Assembly (NCBI RefSeq): GCF_026230105.1
Contig: NC_079484.1
Span: forward strand, 4,479,805 to 4,543,804
Reading direction: 5' to 3'
Length of the DNA: 64,000 bases
Source: Diorhabda sublineata
Lineage: Eukaryota; Arthropoda; Insecta; Coleoptera; Chrysomelidae
In this document: piece by piece, positions 45,001 to 50,413 of the stretch
Numbering within the stretch: position 1 is the first letter of the stretch
Layout: every line of letters starts with the position of its first letter
Position numbers and translations under genes: made by a program
Notes under the pieces: generated by a model
The model's input: the letters and a program-made list of their open reading frames with translations, nothing else
Told to the model about the DNA's origin: nothing
Databases searched by the model: none

Positions 45001-47436
45001 GACTACAGACATCAGAGGTGTTTATTATAATAATTTTAAGAATTATCCAAAGAAAGAGTTTACTATCCAAGCTGTTGTTAAGTAGTTGAAGAAGTTTTAA
45101 CTGAGTGCCCCATAAATCTCAAAAAAAGTGTATTAATTTAGAATACTATTCAAATACCTATCCTACAACCTAAAACTTTTCTTTTTTTGTAAATTTTGTG
45201 TTAATTCTTGAAAAAGTTTTTGTCAAAAGTTTACAGTGGGACGATTTCTAGGTATGCAAATATATTTTCATTTTCCCATCTAACTTCTTTCTTTTTGAAC
45301 CGAACATATCTAAAAACCTCAGTATTAACACCTAATATGTTTAAGACTACAGACATCAGAGGTGTTTATTATAATAATTTTAAGAATTATCCAAAGAAAG
45401 AGTTTACTATCCAAGCTGTTGTTAAGTAGTTGAAGAAGTTTTAACTGAGTGCCCCATAAATCTCAAAAAAAGTGTATTAATTTAGAATACTATTCAAATA
45501 CCTATCCTACAACCTAAAACTTTTCTTTTTTTGTAAATTTTGTGTTAGTTCTTGAAAAAGTTTTTGTCAAAAGTTTACAGTGGGACGATTTCTAGGTATG
45601 CAAATATATTTTCATTTTCCCATCTAACTTCTTTCTTTTTGAACCGAACATATCTAAAAACCTCAGTATTAACACCTAATATGTTTAAGACTACAGACAT
45701 CAGAGGTGTTTATTATAATAATTTTAAGAATTATCCAAAGAAAGAGTTTACTATCCAAGCTGTTGTTAAGTAGTTGAAGAAATTTTAACTGAGTGCCCCA
45801 TAAATCTCAAAAAAAGTGTATTAATTTAGAATACTATTCAAATACCTATCCTACAACCTAAAACTTTTCTTTTTTTGTAAATTTTGTGTTAATTCTTGAA
45901 AAAGTTTTTGTCAAAAGTTTACAGTGGGACGATTTCTAGGTATGCAAATATATTTTCATTTTCCCATCTAACTTCTTTCTTTTTGAACCGAACATATCTA
46001 AAAACCTCAGTATTAACACCTAATATGTTTAAGACTACAGACATCAGAGGTGTTTATTATAATAATTTTAAGAATTATCCAAAGAATGAGTTTACTATCC
46101 AAGCTGTTGTTAAGTAGTTGAAGAAGTTTTAACTGAGTGCCCCATAAATCTCAAAAAAAGTGTATTAATTTAGAATACTATTCAAATACCTATCCTACAA
46201 CCTAAAACTTTTCTTTTTTTGTAAATTTTGTGTTAATTCTTGAAAAAGTTTTTGTCAAAAGTTTACAGTGGGACGATTTCTAGGTATGCAAATATATTTT
46301 CATTTTCCCATCTAACTTCTTTCTTTTTGAGCCGAACATATCTAAAAACCTCAGTATTAACACCTAATATGTTTAAGACTACAGACATCAGAGGTGTTTA
46401 TTATAATAATTTTAAGAATTATCCAAAGAAAGAGTTTACTATCCAAGCTGTTGTTAAGTAGTTGAAGAAGTTTTAACTGAGTGCCCCATAAATCTCAAAA
46501 ACAGTGTATTAATTTAGAATACTTTTCAAATACCTATCCTACAACCTAATCTATGTGATCCTGAAATTGATATGTATTTCTCACCACGAAATTCGTTAGA
46601 AAATAGCTAGACATTCACTTGCAACTGGAGTTACATATAGACATCGAGCAACCACAATATTTATGGGAAAACTTCTCTTTTTTTGTAAATTTTGTTTTAA
46701 TTATTGAAAAAAGGTTTTGTTTTCATAATTTCATTAGATATAATAAAATATTTGCGCAGTAAACTTAGGGGCGATTAATGAATATTTAAGAATCTAATCA
46801 AATCTAATTCCAATACCGATATAAAACTGTATTCACAATATTATTTGTACATCGAAATGTCAGTGACATGACAGACCTTGACGTACCTACATAATCCACT
46901 TGTTTCACATTCCGATAATCAAAAATTTCAATTTATACGTTCGACTAGATTATGTTGTAACGTTCGAATTTTATTGCCGCTTCTAATTTATCTTAAACCA
47001 TCATTCTTGGCAGTATTGTTATAAAAAAAGAAATGCGGGCCAAAACTGCTAATGTTTCACAACTTAACTTGACCTACAAATCCAGACGCTCAGATTGCCA
47101 CATGTGAATTTTTCGAATCGTTCGCTGATACAATATTATTTGAAGAGAAAACATGTCTACTTAAGCTGGCATAATATATAAAACGATATAAAATTACCTC
47201 GGCCAAGTATAGACTCCCGATACCTCGAATCCATAATGCCAAGATCCAGAATAGGCTCCTTGTCCTTTAGGTCCAGTGCATACCCCATGTCCGTGGGCTT
47301 TACCCTCCTCCCATCCCCCGCAATACGTCCCACCGTCATCGAAATCAAATCTGCCACCGTTCACGTGACTCCTAGTGGTCGCCGTGCCCGTAGCCCCCGT
47401 GGAAGTGGCCCCATTTTCAGCGGGTTGCGTTTGCAT
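14815..47436 (-). CDS. jp: Junctophilin, first two coding exons (partial gene)
   Basis: Junctophilins tether the plasma membrane to the endo/sarcoplasmic reticulum in excitable cells. They bind the plasma membrane through N-terminal MORN repeats and the reticulum through a C-terminal anchor. Coding exon 1 is 47198-47436 and exon 2 is 14815-15026; the 32,171 bp intron has GT-AG ends. Together they give about 150 residues holding the first block of MORN repeats. A residue set split across the junction (WP, then S, then G) restores the conserved 'WPSG..(Y/F)EGQWQNG' sequence, which confirms the splice. The second MORN block, linker and membrane anchor lie left of the window. Two repeat-protein genes and a satellite sit in the intron. 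The identification rests on near-exact family motifs such as 'FDFDDGGTYCGGWEEGKAHG'. Confidence 0.93.
15027..16089. other. Junctophilin intron 1, 3' part
   Basis: AT-rich intron sequence next to exon 2. A short direct repeat of gcaatgcaatgcaa type lies near 15700. No gene is seen. Confidence 0.35.
16090..16410 (-). mobile_element. Decayed non-LTR retrotransposon 3' coding tail
   Basis: The minus strand reads 'MFLSGFITEQCCLRKYLMK' then 'GEETLDHLVVQCPSTKSK', with a stop just before the final piece. This matches the layout of the post-RNase-H tail of jockey/CR1-type elements (consensus L.TGHC.LR.HL, then E(E/D)..H.(L/F)..CP). The zinc-knuckle-like Cys/His residues can be seen but the frame is interrupted. 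Confidence 0.45.
16411..17538. other. Upstream region of the first repeat-protein gene
   Basis: About 1.1 kb of AT-rich intronic DNA without exons. It is the presumed regulatory region of the gene starting at 17582, but no specific site can be named beyond the TATA box. Confidence 0.35.
17539..17548 (+). promoter_or_regulatory. TATA box of repeat-protein gene 1
   Basis: TATATAAAAG. The first T of TATAAAAG is 41 bp upstream of the ATG at 17582, which predicts a 5' UTR of only about 10 nt. The facing gene has nearly the same spacing (43 bp). Confidence 0.6.
17582..22141 (+). CDS. Secreted acidic Ser/Thr/Glu-rich repeat protein 1 (mucin-like)
   Basis: A single-exon gene for 1519 residues. The open frame extends to a GTG at 17567, but the first ATG (17582) opens directly into a signal peptide of about 23 residues (MFYCRLVTLLGLLIVTSSYV..., cleavage after SSA). 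Residues ~24-80 hold six cysteines. The centre is a Thr/Ser/Glu-rich tandem array: between 18782 and 20750 the DST(T)DESV motif recurs exactly every 123 bp (16 intervals, 41 residues). Two alternating versions, 'DESVAYETTSCYTTESTEES' and 'DESVRYETTSCDTTEEMSTT', form an 82-residue double unit. Most units carry one Cys and two Tyr, with many acidic and almost no basic residues. The last ~70 residues (from CEIITCVQP) are non-repetitive with six Cys. It is probably secreted, heavily O-glycosylated and disulfide-linked, like insect mucins, glues or silk-associated proteins. No named family is recognised. Confidence 0.88.
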   Translation: MFYCRLVTLLGLLIVTSSYVSSAPANCNCKNIVVTPSEQSCLLGHLIQILTHLVNNQQNPICAKDFIKQLEEICHQPKNSTCTDASNTTEVISTTIKAIEETTSGKVNNETTEAINLTSSETPKLWTTSEEKFSKTTQSTEEVTTTESIQYDTTSQESIEEPTTSEEVRSITDFFGYPKVTETAGWMNDEAASFDTSDDATSESISSTSTISSEIPTSADEVSSETTEDMSSTESMSYETTSYDTAEISTSDNESYTSTPSLEISTKTDEDISTTECSVITEKETEKAAEKLSTTESMSYEKTTNSRIYDTSEDSTTDESVDYDTTNCDTTETTEEMTTTESMSYETTDSETSEAKNPITAEAMKYETTDYYNKDVSEEMATTEPVGHETTNIATSEASKDSTTDESVAYETTSCYSTESTEESATTESVGFETTTSESSEDSTTDESVRYETTSCDTTEEMATTESMNSETSSDGSYEKSEDSTTDESVAYETTSCFTTESTEESATTESVEYESTTSESSEDSTTDESVRYETTVCDTTEEMSTTESMNYETSSDGSYKDSEDSTTDESVAYETTSCYTTESTEESTTTESVEYESTTSESSEDSTTDESVRYETTSCDTTEEMSTTESMNYETSSDGSYEDSEDSTTDESVAYETTSCYTTESTEESATTESIEYESTTSESSEDSTTDESVRYETTSCDTTEEMSTTESMNYETSSDGSYKDSEDSTTDESVAYETTSCYTTESTEESTTTESVEYESTTSESSEDSTTDESVRYETTSCDTTEEMSTTESMNYETSSDGSYEDSEDSTTDESVAYETTSCYTTESTEESAKTESVEYESTTSESSEDSTTDESVRYETTVCDTTEEMSTTESMNYETSSDGSYKDSEDSTTDESVAYETTSSYTTESTEESATTESVGFETTTSESSEDSTTDESVRYETTVCDTTEEMATTESINYETSSDGSYEDSEDSTTNESVAYETTSCYTTESTEESATTESVGYESTTSESSEDSTTNESVLYETTSCDITEEMATTESMNSETSSDGSYEKSEDSTTNESVAYETTSCYTTESTEETESVGFETTTSEDSTTDESMRHETTCYTTETTEEMATTESMSWETTNGSYEEFDNSTTDESVAYETTSCYTTESTSETSEDSTTDESVAYETTSCYTTESTSETSEDSTTDESVAYETTSCGTTEEVATNESMSYETTTDGIPESAEDSYTDESMKYDTTCCDTTEELATTESVSYETTNIGTSESAEDSTTDESVKYETTNSEATDTTDELTTCDSVSFEITSCDTMETTDESTTNEFINYETTTSCDTTAETTREDVSYISTETPEISTTEEIYCETTEASEEAETIGGNTTEETSTKSTEELTTEEDTLSETTSNETSEELTTSEDVRHFTTEPFEESTVSTMPEENYSEQSKSTKEPTTTENSTTTNETKPCEIITCVQPIKMCQGDDSTKSSNNAPSLYFIPVLKFDGVPCLSTSELKDYITKMFSCQPLQISNC
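18782..20870 (+). repeat. Coding minisatellite, 123 bp period, in repeat-protein gene 1
   Basis: About 17 in-frame units of 123 bp, with motif starts at 18782, 18905, 19028, 19151, 19274, 19397 and so on to 20750. Adjacent units alternate between A and R types (246 bp), and in 19151-20134 a four-unit block (492 bp) is itself duplicated almost exactly. Length is always a multiple of three, so the frame is kept. Confidence 0.95.
22142..25132. other. Space between the two convergent repeat genes
   Basis: Contains the 3' UTR of gene 1, with AATAAA at 22501-22506 as a likely polyadenylation signal 360 nt after its stop. The remainder is AT-rich intronic DNA. Open frames at 22993-23181, 23993-24217 and 24728-24913 show no domain. 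A GC-rich island near 23990-24060 is unexplained. Confidence 0.45.
25133..25138 (-). terminator. Polyadenylation signal of repeat-protein gene 2
   Basis: AATAAA on the minus strand, 55 nt after the stop codon of the 2274-residue gene. Confidence 0.5.
25194..32018 (-). CDS. Secreted acidic Asp/Thr/Asn-rich repeat protein 2
   Basis: A single-exon gene for 2274 residues. An upstream in-frame ATG (32072) exists. The ATG at 32018 is preferred because it lies 43 bp after a TATA box and opens a signal peptide (MGYRKILILSCIFSVKYFVR...). A unique ~170-residue N-terminal part includes 'YPSEQSYSIVHL'. Then come about 46 tandem units of 41 residues (123 bp) with consensus 'ISDLLTTIADLEDVSDVNTD' followed by 'HNITGDSNVETTTNSGMITDR'. 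Almost every unit has an N-glycosylation sequon (HNIT) and 8-9 acidic residues. Outer units read ADCED and most core units ADLED. The ~150-residue C-terminal domain (from 'TACVQPFFDTSFDC') is non-repetitive, with Cys and a helical end (LEQLIQDFERKF). It converges on repeat gene 1 inside the same junctophilin intron. It is probably a secreted glycoprotein; the function is unknown. Confidence 0.87.
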   Translation of the reverse strand: MGYRKILILSCIFSVKYFVRCIPFGQYKLHRYPSEQSYSIVHLTPTFTKYDYDTFGSEFNDDTTNEDTDKLVQYDHKNNNTIRCETNDTGSGIKNKFPIITELLATINGCKDATDITAISKFNSNNIDTDSTNISQNYSTKPECVTASNTVIHNLTDGVNVDSTTRYENTVFDIFTTIADCEDVSDVNIDQKFTCEGNEDTITNSGSINGTILDQLTTIADCEDASNQNSTGNSNLDTTTNSRTITAPISDLLTTIADCEDVSDVNTNHNITGDSKVEATTNSGMITDRISDLLTTIADLEDVSDVNTDHNITGDSKVEATTNSGMITDRISDLLTTIADLEDVSDVNTDHNITGDSNVEATTNSGMITDRISDLLTTIADCEDVSDVNTNHNITGDSKVEATTNSGIITDRISDLLTTIADCEDVSDVNTNHNITGDSKVEATTNSGMITDRISDLLTTIADLEDVSDVNTDHNITGDSKVEATTNSGMITERISDLPTTIAILEDVSDNINHNITGYSNVETTEITTDSRTFIATISDLLTTITDCDGVSDVNTNHNITGDLIVEITTTSGMITDRISDLTTIADCEDVSDVNTDHNITGNSNVETTTNTGMITDRISDLPTTIAILEDVSDNINHNITGESKLEATTNSEMITERRPDLLTTIAILEDVSDNINHNITGYSNVETTTNTGMITDRISDLPTTIAILEDVSDNINHNITGYSNVETTETTTDSRTFIATISDLLTTIADCEDVSDVNTNHNITGDSNVETTTNPGIITDTISELLTTIADLEDVSDVNTDHNITGDSNVEATTNSGMITERISDLLTTIADLEDVSDVNTDHNITGDSNVEATTNSGMITERISDLLTTIADLEDVSDVNTNHNITGDSNVETTTNPGIITDTISELLTTIADLEDVSDINTDHIITGDNNVETTTNSGMITDTISELLTTIADLEDVSDVNTDHNITGDSNVEATTNSGMITERKSDLLTTIADLEDVSDINTDHINTGDNNVETTTNSGMITDRISDLLTTIADLEDVSDVNTDHNITGDSKVETTTNSGMITDRISDLLTTIADLEDVSDVDTDHNITGDSNVETTTNSGMITDRISDLLTTIADLEDVSDVDTDHNITGDSNVEATTNSGMITDRISDLLTTIADLEDVSDVNTDHNITGDSKVETTTNSGMITDRISDLLTTIADLEDVSDVDTDHNITGDSNVETTTNSGMITDRISDLLTTIADLEDVSDVDTDHNITGDSNVEATTNSGMITDRISDLSTTIADCEDIFDVNTNHNITGDSKVEATTNSGMITDRISDLLTTIADLEDVSDVNTDHNITGDSNVETTTNSGMITDRISDLLTTIADLEDVSDVNTDHNITGDSNVDTTTNSGMISDRISDLLTTIADLEDVSDVNTNHNITGDSKVEATTNSGMISDRISDLLTTIADLEDVSDVNTNHNITGDSKVEATTNSGMISDRISDLLTTIADLEDVSDVNTNHNITGDSNVDTTTNSGMISDRISDLLTTIADLEDVSDVDTDHNITGDSNVEATTNSGMITDRISDLSTTIADCEDIFDVNTNHNITGDSKVEATTNSEMISDRISDLLTTIADLEDVSDVDTDHNITGDSNVEATTNSGMITDRISDLSTTIADCEDIFDVNTNHNITGDSKVEATTNSGMITDRISDLSTTIADCEDIFDVNTNHNITGDSKVEATTNSGMITDRISDLLTTIADLEDVSDVNTDHNITGDSNVETTTNSGMITDRISDLLTTIADLEDVSDVNTDHNITGDSNVDTTTNSGMISDRISDLLTTIADLEDVSDVNTNHNITGDSKVEATTNSGMITDRISDLLTTIADLEDVSDVNTNHNITGDSNVETTTNSGMITDRISDLLTTIADLEDVSDVNTNHNIIGDSYVEATTNSGMITDRISDLLTAIADLEDVSDVNTDHNITGDSNVETNTNSGMITDRISDLLTAIADLEDVSDVNTDHNITGDSNVETNTNSGMITDRISDLTTIADLEDVSDVNTDHNITGDSNVEATTNSGMITDRISDLLTTTADCEDVSDVNTMYNFSRDSNVCTTTNSRPVTATISDFLTSIPDGEDLSDVKTNHNFTDDSEIDINTTPNSETITVTVPDIITTIAEVNHCISTESVTIDPTACVQPFFDTSFDCLVTEYAASKNNLMQEYNSIGFSPKNQSDSENLSKLRSYKGEKHRLCLFKQPVGDKVVHSHELSIEKLILEQLIQDFERKFPTKCRNSEKRQHRINVRSIT
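25690..31500 (-). repeat. Coding minisatellite, 123 bp period, in repeat-protein gene 2
   Basis: About 46 units, most exactly 123 bp (for example the same motif at 28321 and 28444). A few are shortened by one codon or carry short in-frame insertions near 29820-30500. Central copies are close to identical, and blocks of several units are duplicated. Copy number is likely to vary between individuals and between assemblies. Confidence 0.95.
32053..32061 (-). promoter_or_regulatory. TATA box of repeat-protein gene 2
   Basis: TATAAAAAC on the minus strand; its first base is 43 bp upstream of the ATG at 32018. A second TATA-like run (TATATATAC) follows at about 32049-32041, but it would put transcription start at or beyond the ATG. 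Confidence 0.5.
32062..34289. other. Intronic DNA upstream of repeat-protein gene 2
   Basis: No exon is recognised. An open frame at 32967-33275 has no known domain. The stretch holds a perfect inverted repeat at 32810-32850, one half of a dispersed repeat at 33224-33263, and an imperfect palindrome at 34242-34284. Confidence 0.35.
34290..34530 (+). mobile_element. Mariner transposase fragment
   Basis: Across a frameshift the plus strand reads 'KNQELGFES' then 'LPHPPYVPDSALSDF'. This matches the 'ELGFE.LPHPPYSPDLAPSD' context of the third catalytic Asp in mariner transposases. The last Asp of the SD(F/Y) motif is still visible. Nothing else of the element is clear. Confidence 0.5.
34946..36076 (-). 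mobile_element. Mariner element, copy 2, degenerate
   Basis: The left end (after TA at 34944-34945, gaggatggttccataagta) and the right end (...gcaccatcctcg at ~36065-36076) form inverted ends like those of copy 1 at 12203-13130. The minus strand encodes 'KKRMLFHQDNAPAHTFLIAI' (second catalytic Asp) and 'KINELVEDFP', and a middle part with 'KLCAKWEPRLFTWE' and 'MVGKEKTINGEC'-type residues in other frames. Frameshifts and a replaced 5' transposase region make it inactive. Both copies have the same orientation. Confidence 0.8.
36077..39240. other. Gene-free intronic stretch
   Basis: About 3.2 kb of AT-rich DNA with no supported exon. The second half of the dispersed ~38 bp repeat lies at 37446-37483. 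A slightly GC-richer patch is seen near 37550-37620. Confidence 0.35.
39250..39470 (+). mobile_element. Mariner-type transposase C-terminal fragment
   Basis: The frame reads 'DSPYSPDLSPSDFFLFPKYK' followed by a 'RRRLRVVEAIKAETATA' stretch. This is the third catalytic Asp region and downstream helices of a mariner transposase different from the element at 12203/34946. The upstream catalytic part is missing. Confidence 0.65.
39885..40110 (+). mobile_element. Tc1-like transposase fragment
   Basis: The plus strand reads 'VLFSDDTRICLHGSNQRRKV' and 'NRRPRVRVADC', then 'SPYGGGSCMI', a stop, and 'GAISKGARTCV'. This is the first catalytic Asp block (FSDE(S/T)) and the GGGS.M.W.GIS block of Tc1-like DD34E transposases. 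The W of MVWG is a stop here, so the fragment is dead. It lies ~300 bp before the satellite array. Confidence 0.7.
40406..46548. repeat. 344 bp satellite array, ~17.9 copies
   Basis: Tandem units start every 344 bp at 40406, 40750, 41094 and so on to 46254; the last is partial. Internal units differ at only a few sites (gggacGat/gggacAat, gtgccccataaat/gcgcctcataact, ttaAttc/ttaGttc). The first unit and the last are more divergent, as usual at array edges. Each unit holds a 73-codon frame starting at TTG, with no ATG until residue 44, so it is not a credible gene. Linked variants define higher-order blocks (see findings). The array lies inside junctophilin intron 1. Confidence 0.97.
46549..46720. 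repeat. Interrupted terminal satellite remnant
   Basis: After the last unit breaks off in 'cctacaacctaa', about 120 bp of unrelated sequence follow. Then at ~46670-46718 comes the remaining end of a satellite unit (aaacttctctttttttgta... to ...ttattgaaaaa). The final copy therefore seems to have been split by an insertion or a deletion/conversion event. Confidence 0.6.
46721..47197. other. Junctophilin intron 1, 5' end
   Basis: Unique AT-rich sequence between the satellite remnant and the exon 1 donor. No further feature is seen. Confidence 0.4.
47198..47436 (-). CDS. jp: Junctophilin coding exon 1
   Basis: The exon starts at ATG (47436), with a variable Thr/Ser/Gly/Ala-rich N-terminal tail of about 27 residues, then 'NGGRFDFDDGGTYCGGWEEG'. 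This carries the first MORN repeats (YCGGWEEGKAHGHG, then YSGSWHYGFEVSG). It ends at 47198 after two bases of a Ser codon, followed by the donor GTAATT. The upstream DNA is distinctly GC-richer than the surroundings. Confidence 0.93.
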
Positions 47437-47720
47437 TTCACAGCACTACAGTGTTAGGCTTCGCGAACAAAATCATCGTCTCGTTTCAATGTGTTTTTCG
47501 ATTTTTATTAATTTTTTTTTTAATATTTTTTAAAAGCTATTTTTTTAAACTTTCGAGAGGTTGTCTATCAGCTCGTTGGTGACGATATTTTCGTCATTTC
47601 GCAATAACCGATTGGTCGACGCGGCCGTACTGACTCCCGGGGACCAGCTGAGCGGACGTCGTGACGCCTCTTAAACACCACGACGCTTGCGTCGCCGTAG
47701 CCTAGTTGGATGCCAGTAGC
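47437..47720 (-). promoter_or_regulatory. GC-richer junctophilin 5' UTR/promoter region
   Basis: CpG-containing, GC-rich sequence (for example around 47610-47720) immediately upstream of the junctophilin start codon, in strong contrast to the AT-rich surroundings. It probably contains the 5' UTR and proximal promoter. No TATA box or exact start site can be assigned. Confidence 0.35.
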
Positions 47721-47999
47721 GGGTATTGCGGGAATTAAATCACAAACTCGAGAGCTGATCAGAATAACGACTATATGAAAAAGTAAACAATTTCGGGAAG
47801 TAAATATTCCCACGAAAGAAATTTCGATTTCGTTCGAAGTTCAATGATAAAAGTTCAAATTCCATAAACATATATTATAAATAAACGTAATTAATTTTTG
47901 CAAAACACAAGCCAAATTTGGAGGTGAACAGAAAATGTTGATTTAAAAAAAAACAATACAATGCCAAATCTGAATATAGATACCAGATTTTGAAACAAA

Positions 48000-48104
48000 A
48001 TGGAAGATGAAGTAGAAACAGAAAAAACTGAACCAACTTTCAAAGCTGTAACTGATAATAATTCAAAAAATGGTGGAATTAACCTGAAGTCTCTTTTCCA
48101 CTAA
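48000..48104 (+). CDS. 34-codon small ORF of unknown status
   Basis: ATG in a good translation context (acaaaATGG) opens a 34-residue frame starting 'MEDEVETEKTEPTFKAVTD' and ending 'INLKSLFH'. An AATAAA lies about 40 nt after the stop (near 48142). The composition is hydrophilic and acidic at the N-terminus, with no signal peptide or membrane segment. It could be a real micropeptide, the last exon of an unseen plus-strand gene, a pseudogene scrap or chance. I do not recognise it. Confidence 0.2.
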   Translation: MEDEVETEKTEPTFKAVTDNNSKNGGINLKSLFH

Positions 48105-50413
48105 TCTATAATCTGAATTAATGAGGATACATCGTAAAAAAATAAATGTTTAAACTTTATTTGCTGTCATTACATCAGTTAAATAAATTAACTTCGCATT
48201 CTACACAGTTAGGCGTTAGATTAATGGATTTGTTCTATTAAAACTGCACAAATTTTCAACAATTCTCATTATTCTACACTGCTAACTTATCTGACTTTCA
48301 GAAAAAGAAATCCGGAATATTTTGATTTTTGTTTACTAAAAACTGTACTTAATAATAACAACCTGAGAATGTTTGATTTGACTGCAAAACCTGAAAGCAG
48401 TTCTGAAAATCAGACATGAAAAAACTTCACTATATACGTATGTTGTGAAATATTTTATTCGTAATAAAAAAAAATTAATTAAATCTAGTGAGAAACAAAG
48501 GTATTTTAATAAAACTAATCCTAAACATATGATATTTGTGCAAAAAATATTCATTATTGTGGATGCAGCCTTTATAATGAGAATCATCAGTATCAAAAGG
48601 ATTTGAGATGTTTAAATACCTCAAAATCGAAATCAAAATGGAGTCCGCGAAGCAAAATGTTAAAAAGGTGGAGAATTTGTTATTGAAATCGTTTTTAAAA
48701 TTATTTTCTGAAACAAATATAATGTTAAAAATTGTGCTTAAAACTGCAAAAAACATGATTTGTTGAATAATAACAAAGGCTTGCAATGTCAAAATATTTG
48801 TCATGTAAATATAATTCCAGCTAATTTAATGAAAAAAATTACGTTAACATGAAATTATCAAATGGCTACAGTTCTGTTAAATCTTGATAACGTTCTAGGC
48901 AAGTTCAAATTATGTAATGTCTGTTGCATAAATTGATTATTTAATTTGTAATGTGTGTTGCCTGATTTCATTATATCATAGATATAGTAACACATAATAT
49001 ATCTATGGATTAGACATAGATATTTTTGTGAATTCTTTTATGATCAGTATAAATTAAAAGCGCTACGGAACATGGCGTTCGCTCCAAAACGTGTTCAGTT
49101 TGTAGTATGGTAGAAGTACCTCTACCCTCCATAGTTCGTAGTATATGTCTCGCCGAACGATTCTACTAGTGTTGTACAATAGTTGCACAACTGTTGCGTC
49201 CGCTGAATGCGACCATTCAGCTAAACACATTTTTTACACTACCACTACACCAACACTGACACAACACTGTCTATGGCCACTTGCACCGTAAGGTTAACAA
49301 TGGTTAAATTTTAACACTGGCTTAATTCTGTTTTGTGAATTGCACCGTGTGTTAAACCAAAGTCTTAAAACTATGAATAAATTAAACCCTCAAAACCGGG
49401 GGCTTAAACTAATTTAATCTTTAGTTAAACAGTTTCTAACCTATAATTAAGGTAATTTTGTGTTGAAAAACACAGCAGAAACAATAATTATCGCAATAGG
49501 TATTGCACGATATTATTGTATTATAAGTAATAAGTTTAAGGTTCAATAGTCATTTACATTTTGGAACAAATTGAGTATTGTCTCATATCGATTTCCCTTC
49601 TTCCAATAGCCATTATTAACTTATTATATTTTAATATATGTTGCTTTTGCTGTTAGTTGGTTGGAAAGGAAATAACTTGTGAATAATGGAATTTAATCGA
49701 TTTTCTATTATTTTTGAGATCTATTGTTCCTAGATCCAAAGTTCCCATATTCTTTACGATGAGGTAATTAACTGAGTTGAAATCCCTACTATGATGGTAT
49801 GTTCATTTAGAATCAGTTTGTTTCTGAATGATTACTGTGTTTTCTGATGCATTCAAAAGAGCTGTATGCAAAAACTTACTGGTGGTTGATCCTTACTTAG
49901 GTTTAATATACAGAATAGAGACTTATTCCAAGGAAGTAACTAGATGATTTCATTGAATTGTACAGAACTCCACTACTACTCTTTTATGTAAAATTTGAAT
50001 TCATAATGTTATTCTTGCTTTATTCTATTAATTCTCATTGATTAAAGTTTAAAAAAAACTCTTGTATATCTCATTATTTTTACTTTTGGTCGAGGAACAA
50101 TGTGTTCAGTATCTCTTTGGTTTACTGGGTGTTAATACTGCTAAATGCAAAATAGTATATATATGATAGTATAAATATGAACCTATGTGTATTTATGTGA
50201 TTACTCGGCGTATCGTATACTTACAAGTAATTATTGAAAAGGTTGTAAATAAAACTCATTTAAACAGTATTAAAATATATTTCTTAGGATATACAGACTT
50301 ATAAAAATTTATCCATAGTATATAACAAATGCTACTTATAACGAAGTATGTAAAAAAATACATATAGGATAGTTAATGGAAAAAAGAAGGCACAATCCAG
50401 TAGTATTAAATTT
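48105..50413. other. Intergenic DNA between junctophilin and HADHA
   Basis: No exon is supported; the minus-strand frames at 48336-48804 are AT-driven. The segment near 49270-49440 (ggccacttgcaccgt..., gttaaa-rich) resembles the termini of PIF/Harbinger-type non-autonomous elements, but no complete inverted pair could be shown. The end next to 50414 is the 3' flank of HADHA. Confidence 0.35.

Noticed and set aside
40736..46461. Seventeen identical 73-residue open frames
   Set aside because: They begin at TTG, have no early ATG, and recur because of the 344 bp satellite; 344 is not a multiple of three and no domain is recognisable.
40406..46548. Tandem array considered as a CRISPR-like or rDNA-spacer structure
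   Set aside because: Units are contiguous with no unique spacers, the genome is animal, and no rRNA sequence is present.
49270..49440. Harbinger-type MITE end
   Set aside because: The cacttgcaccgt-like motif is suggestive, but a matching opposite end and target duplication could not be shown.
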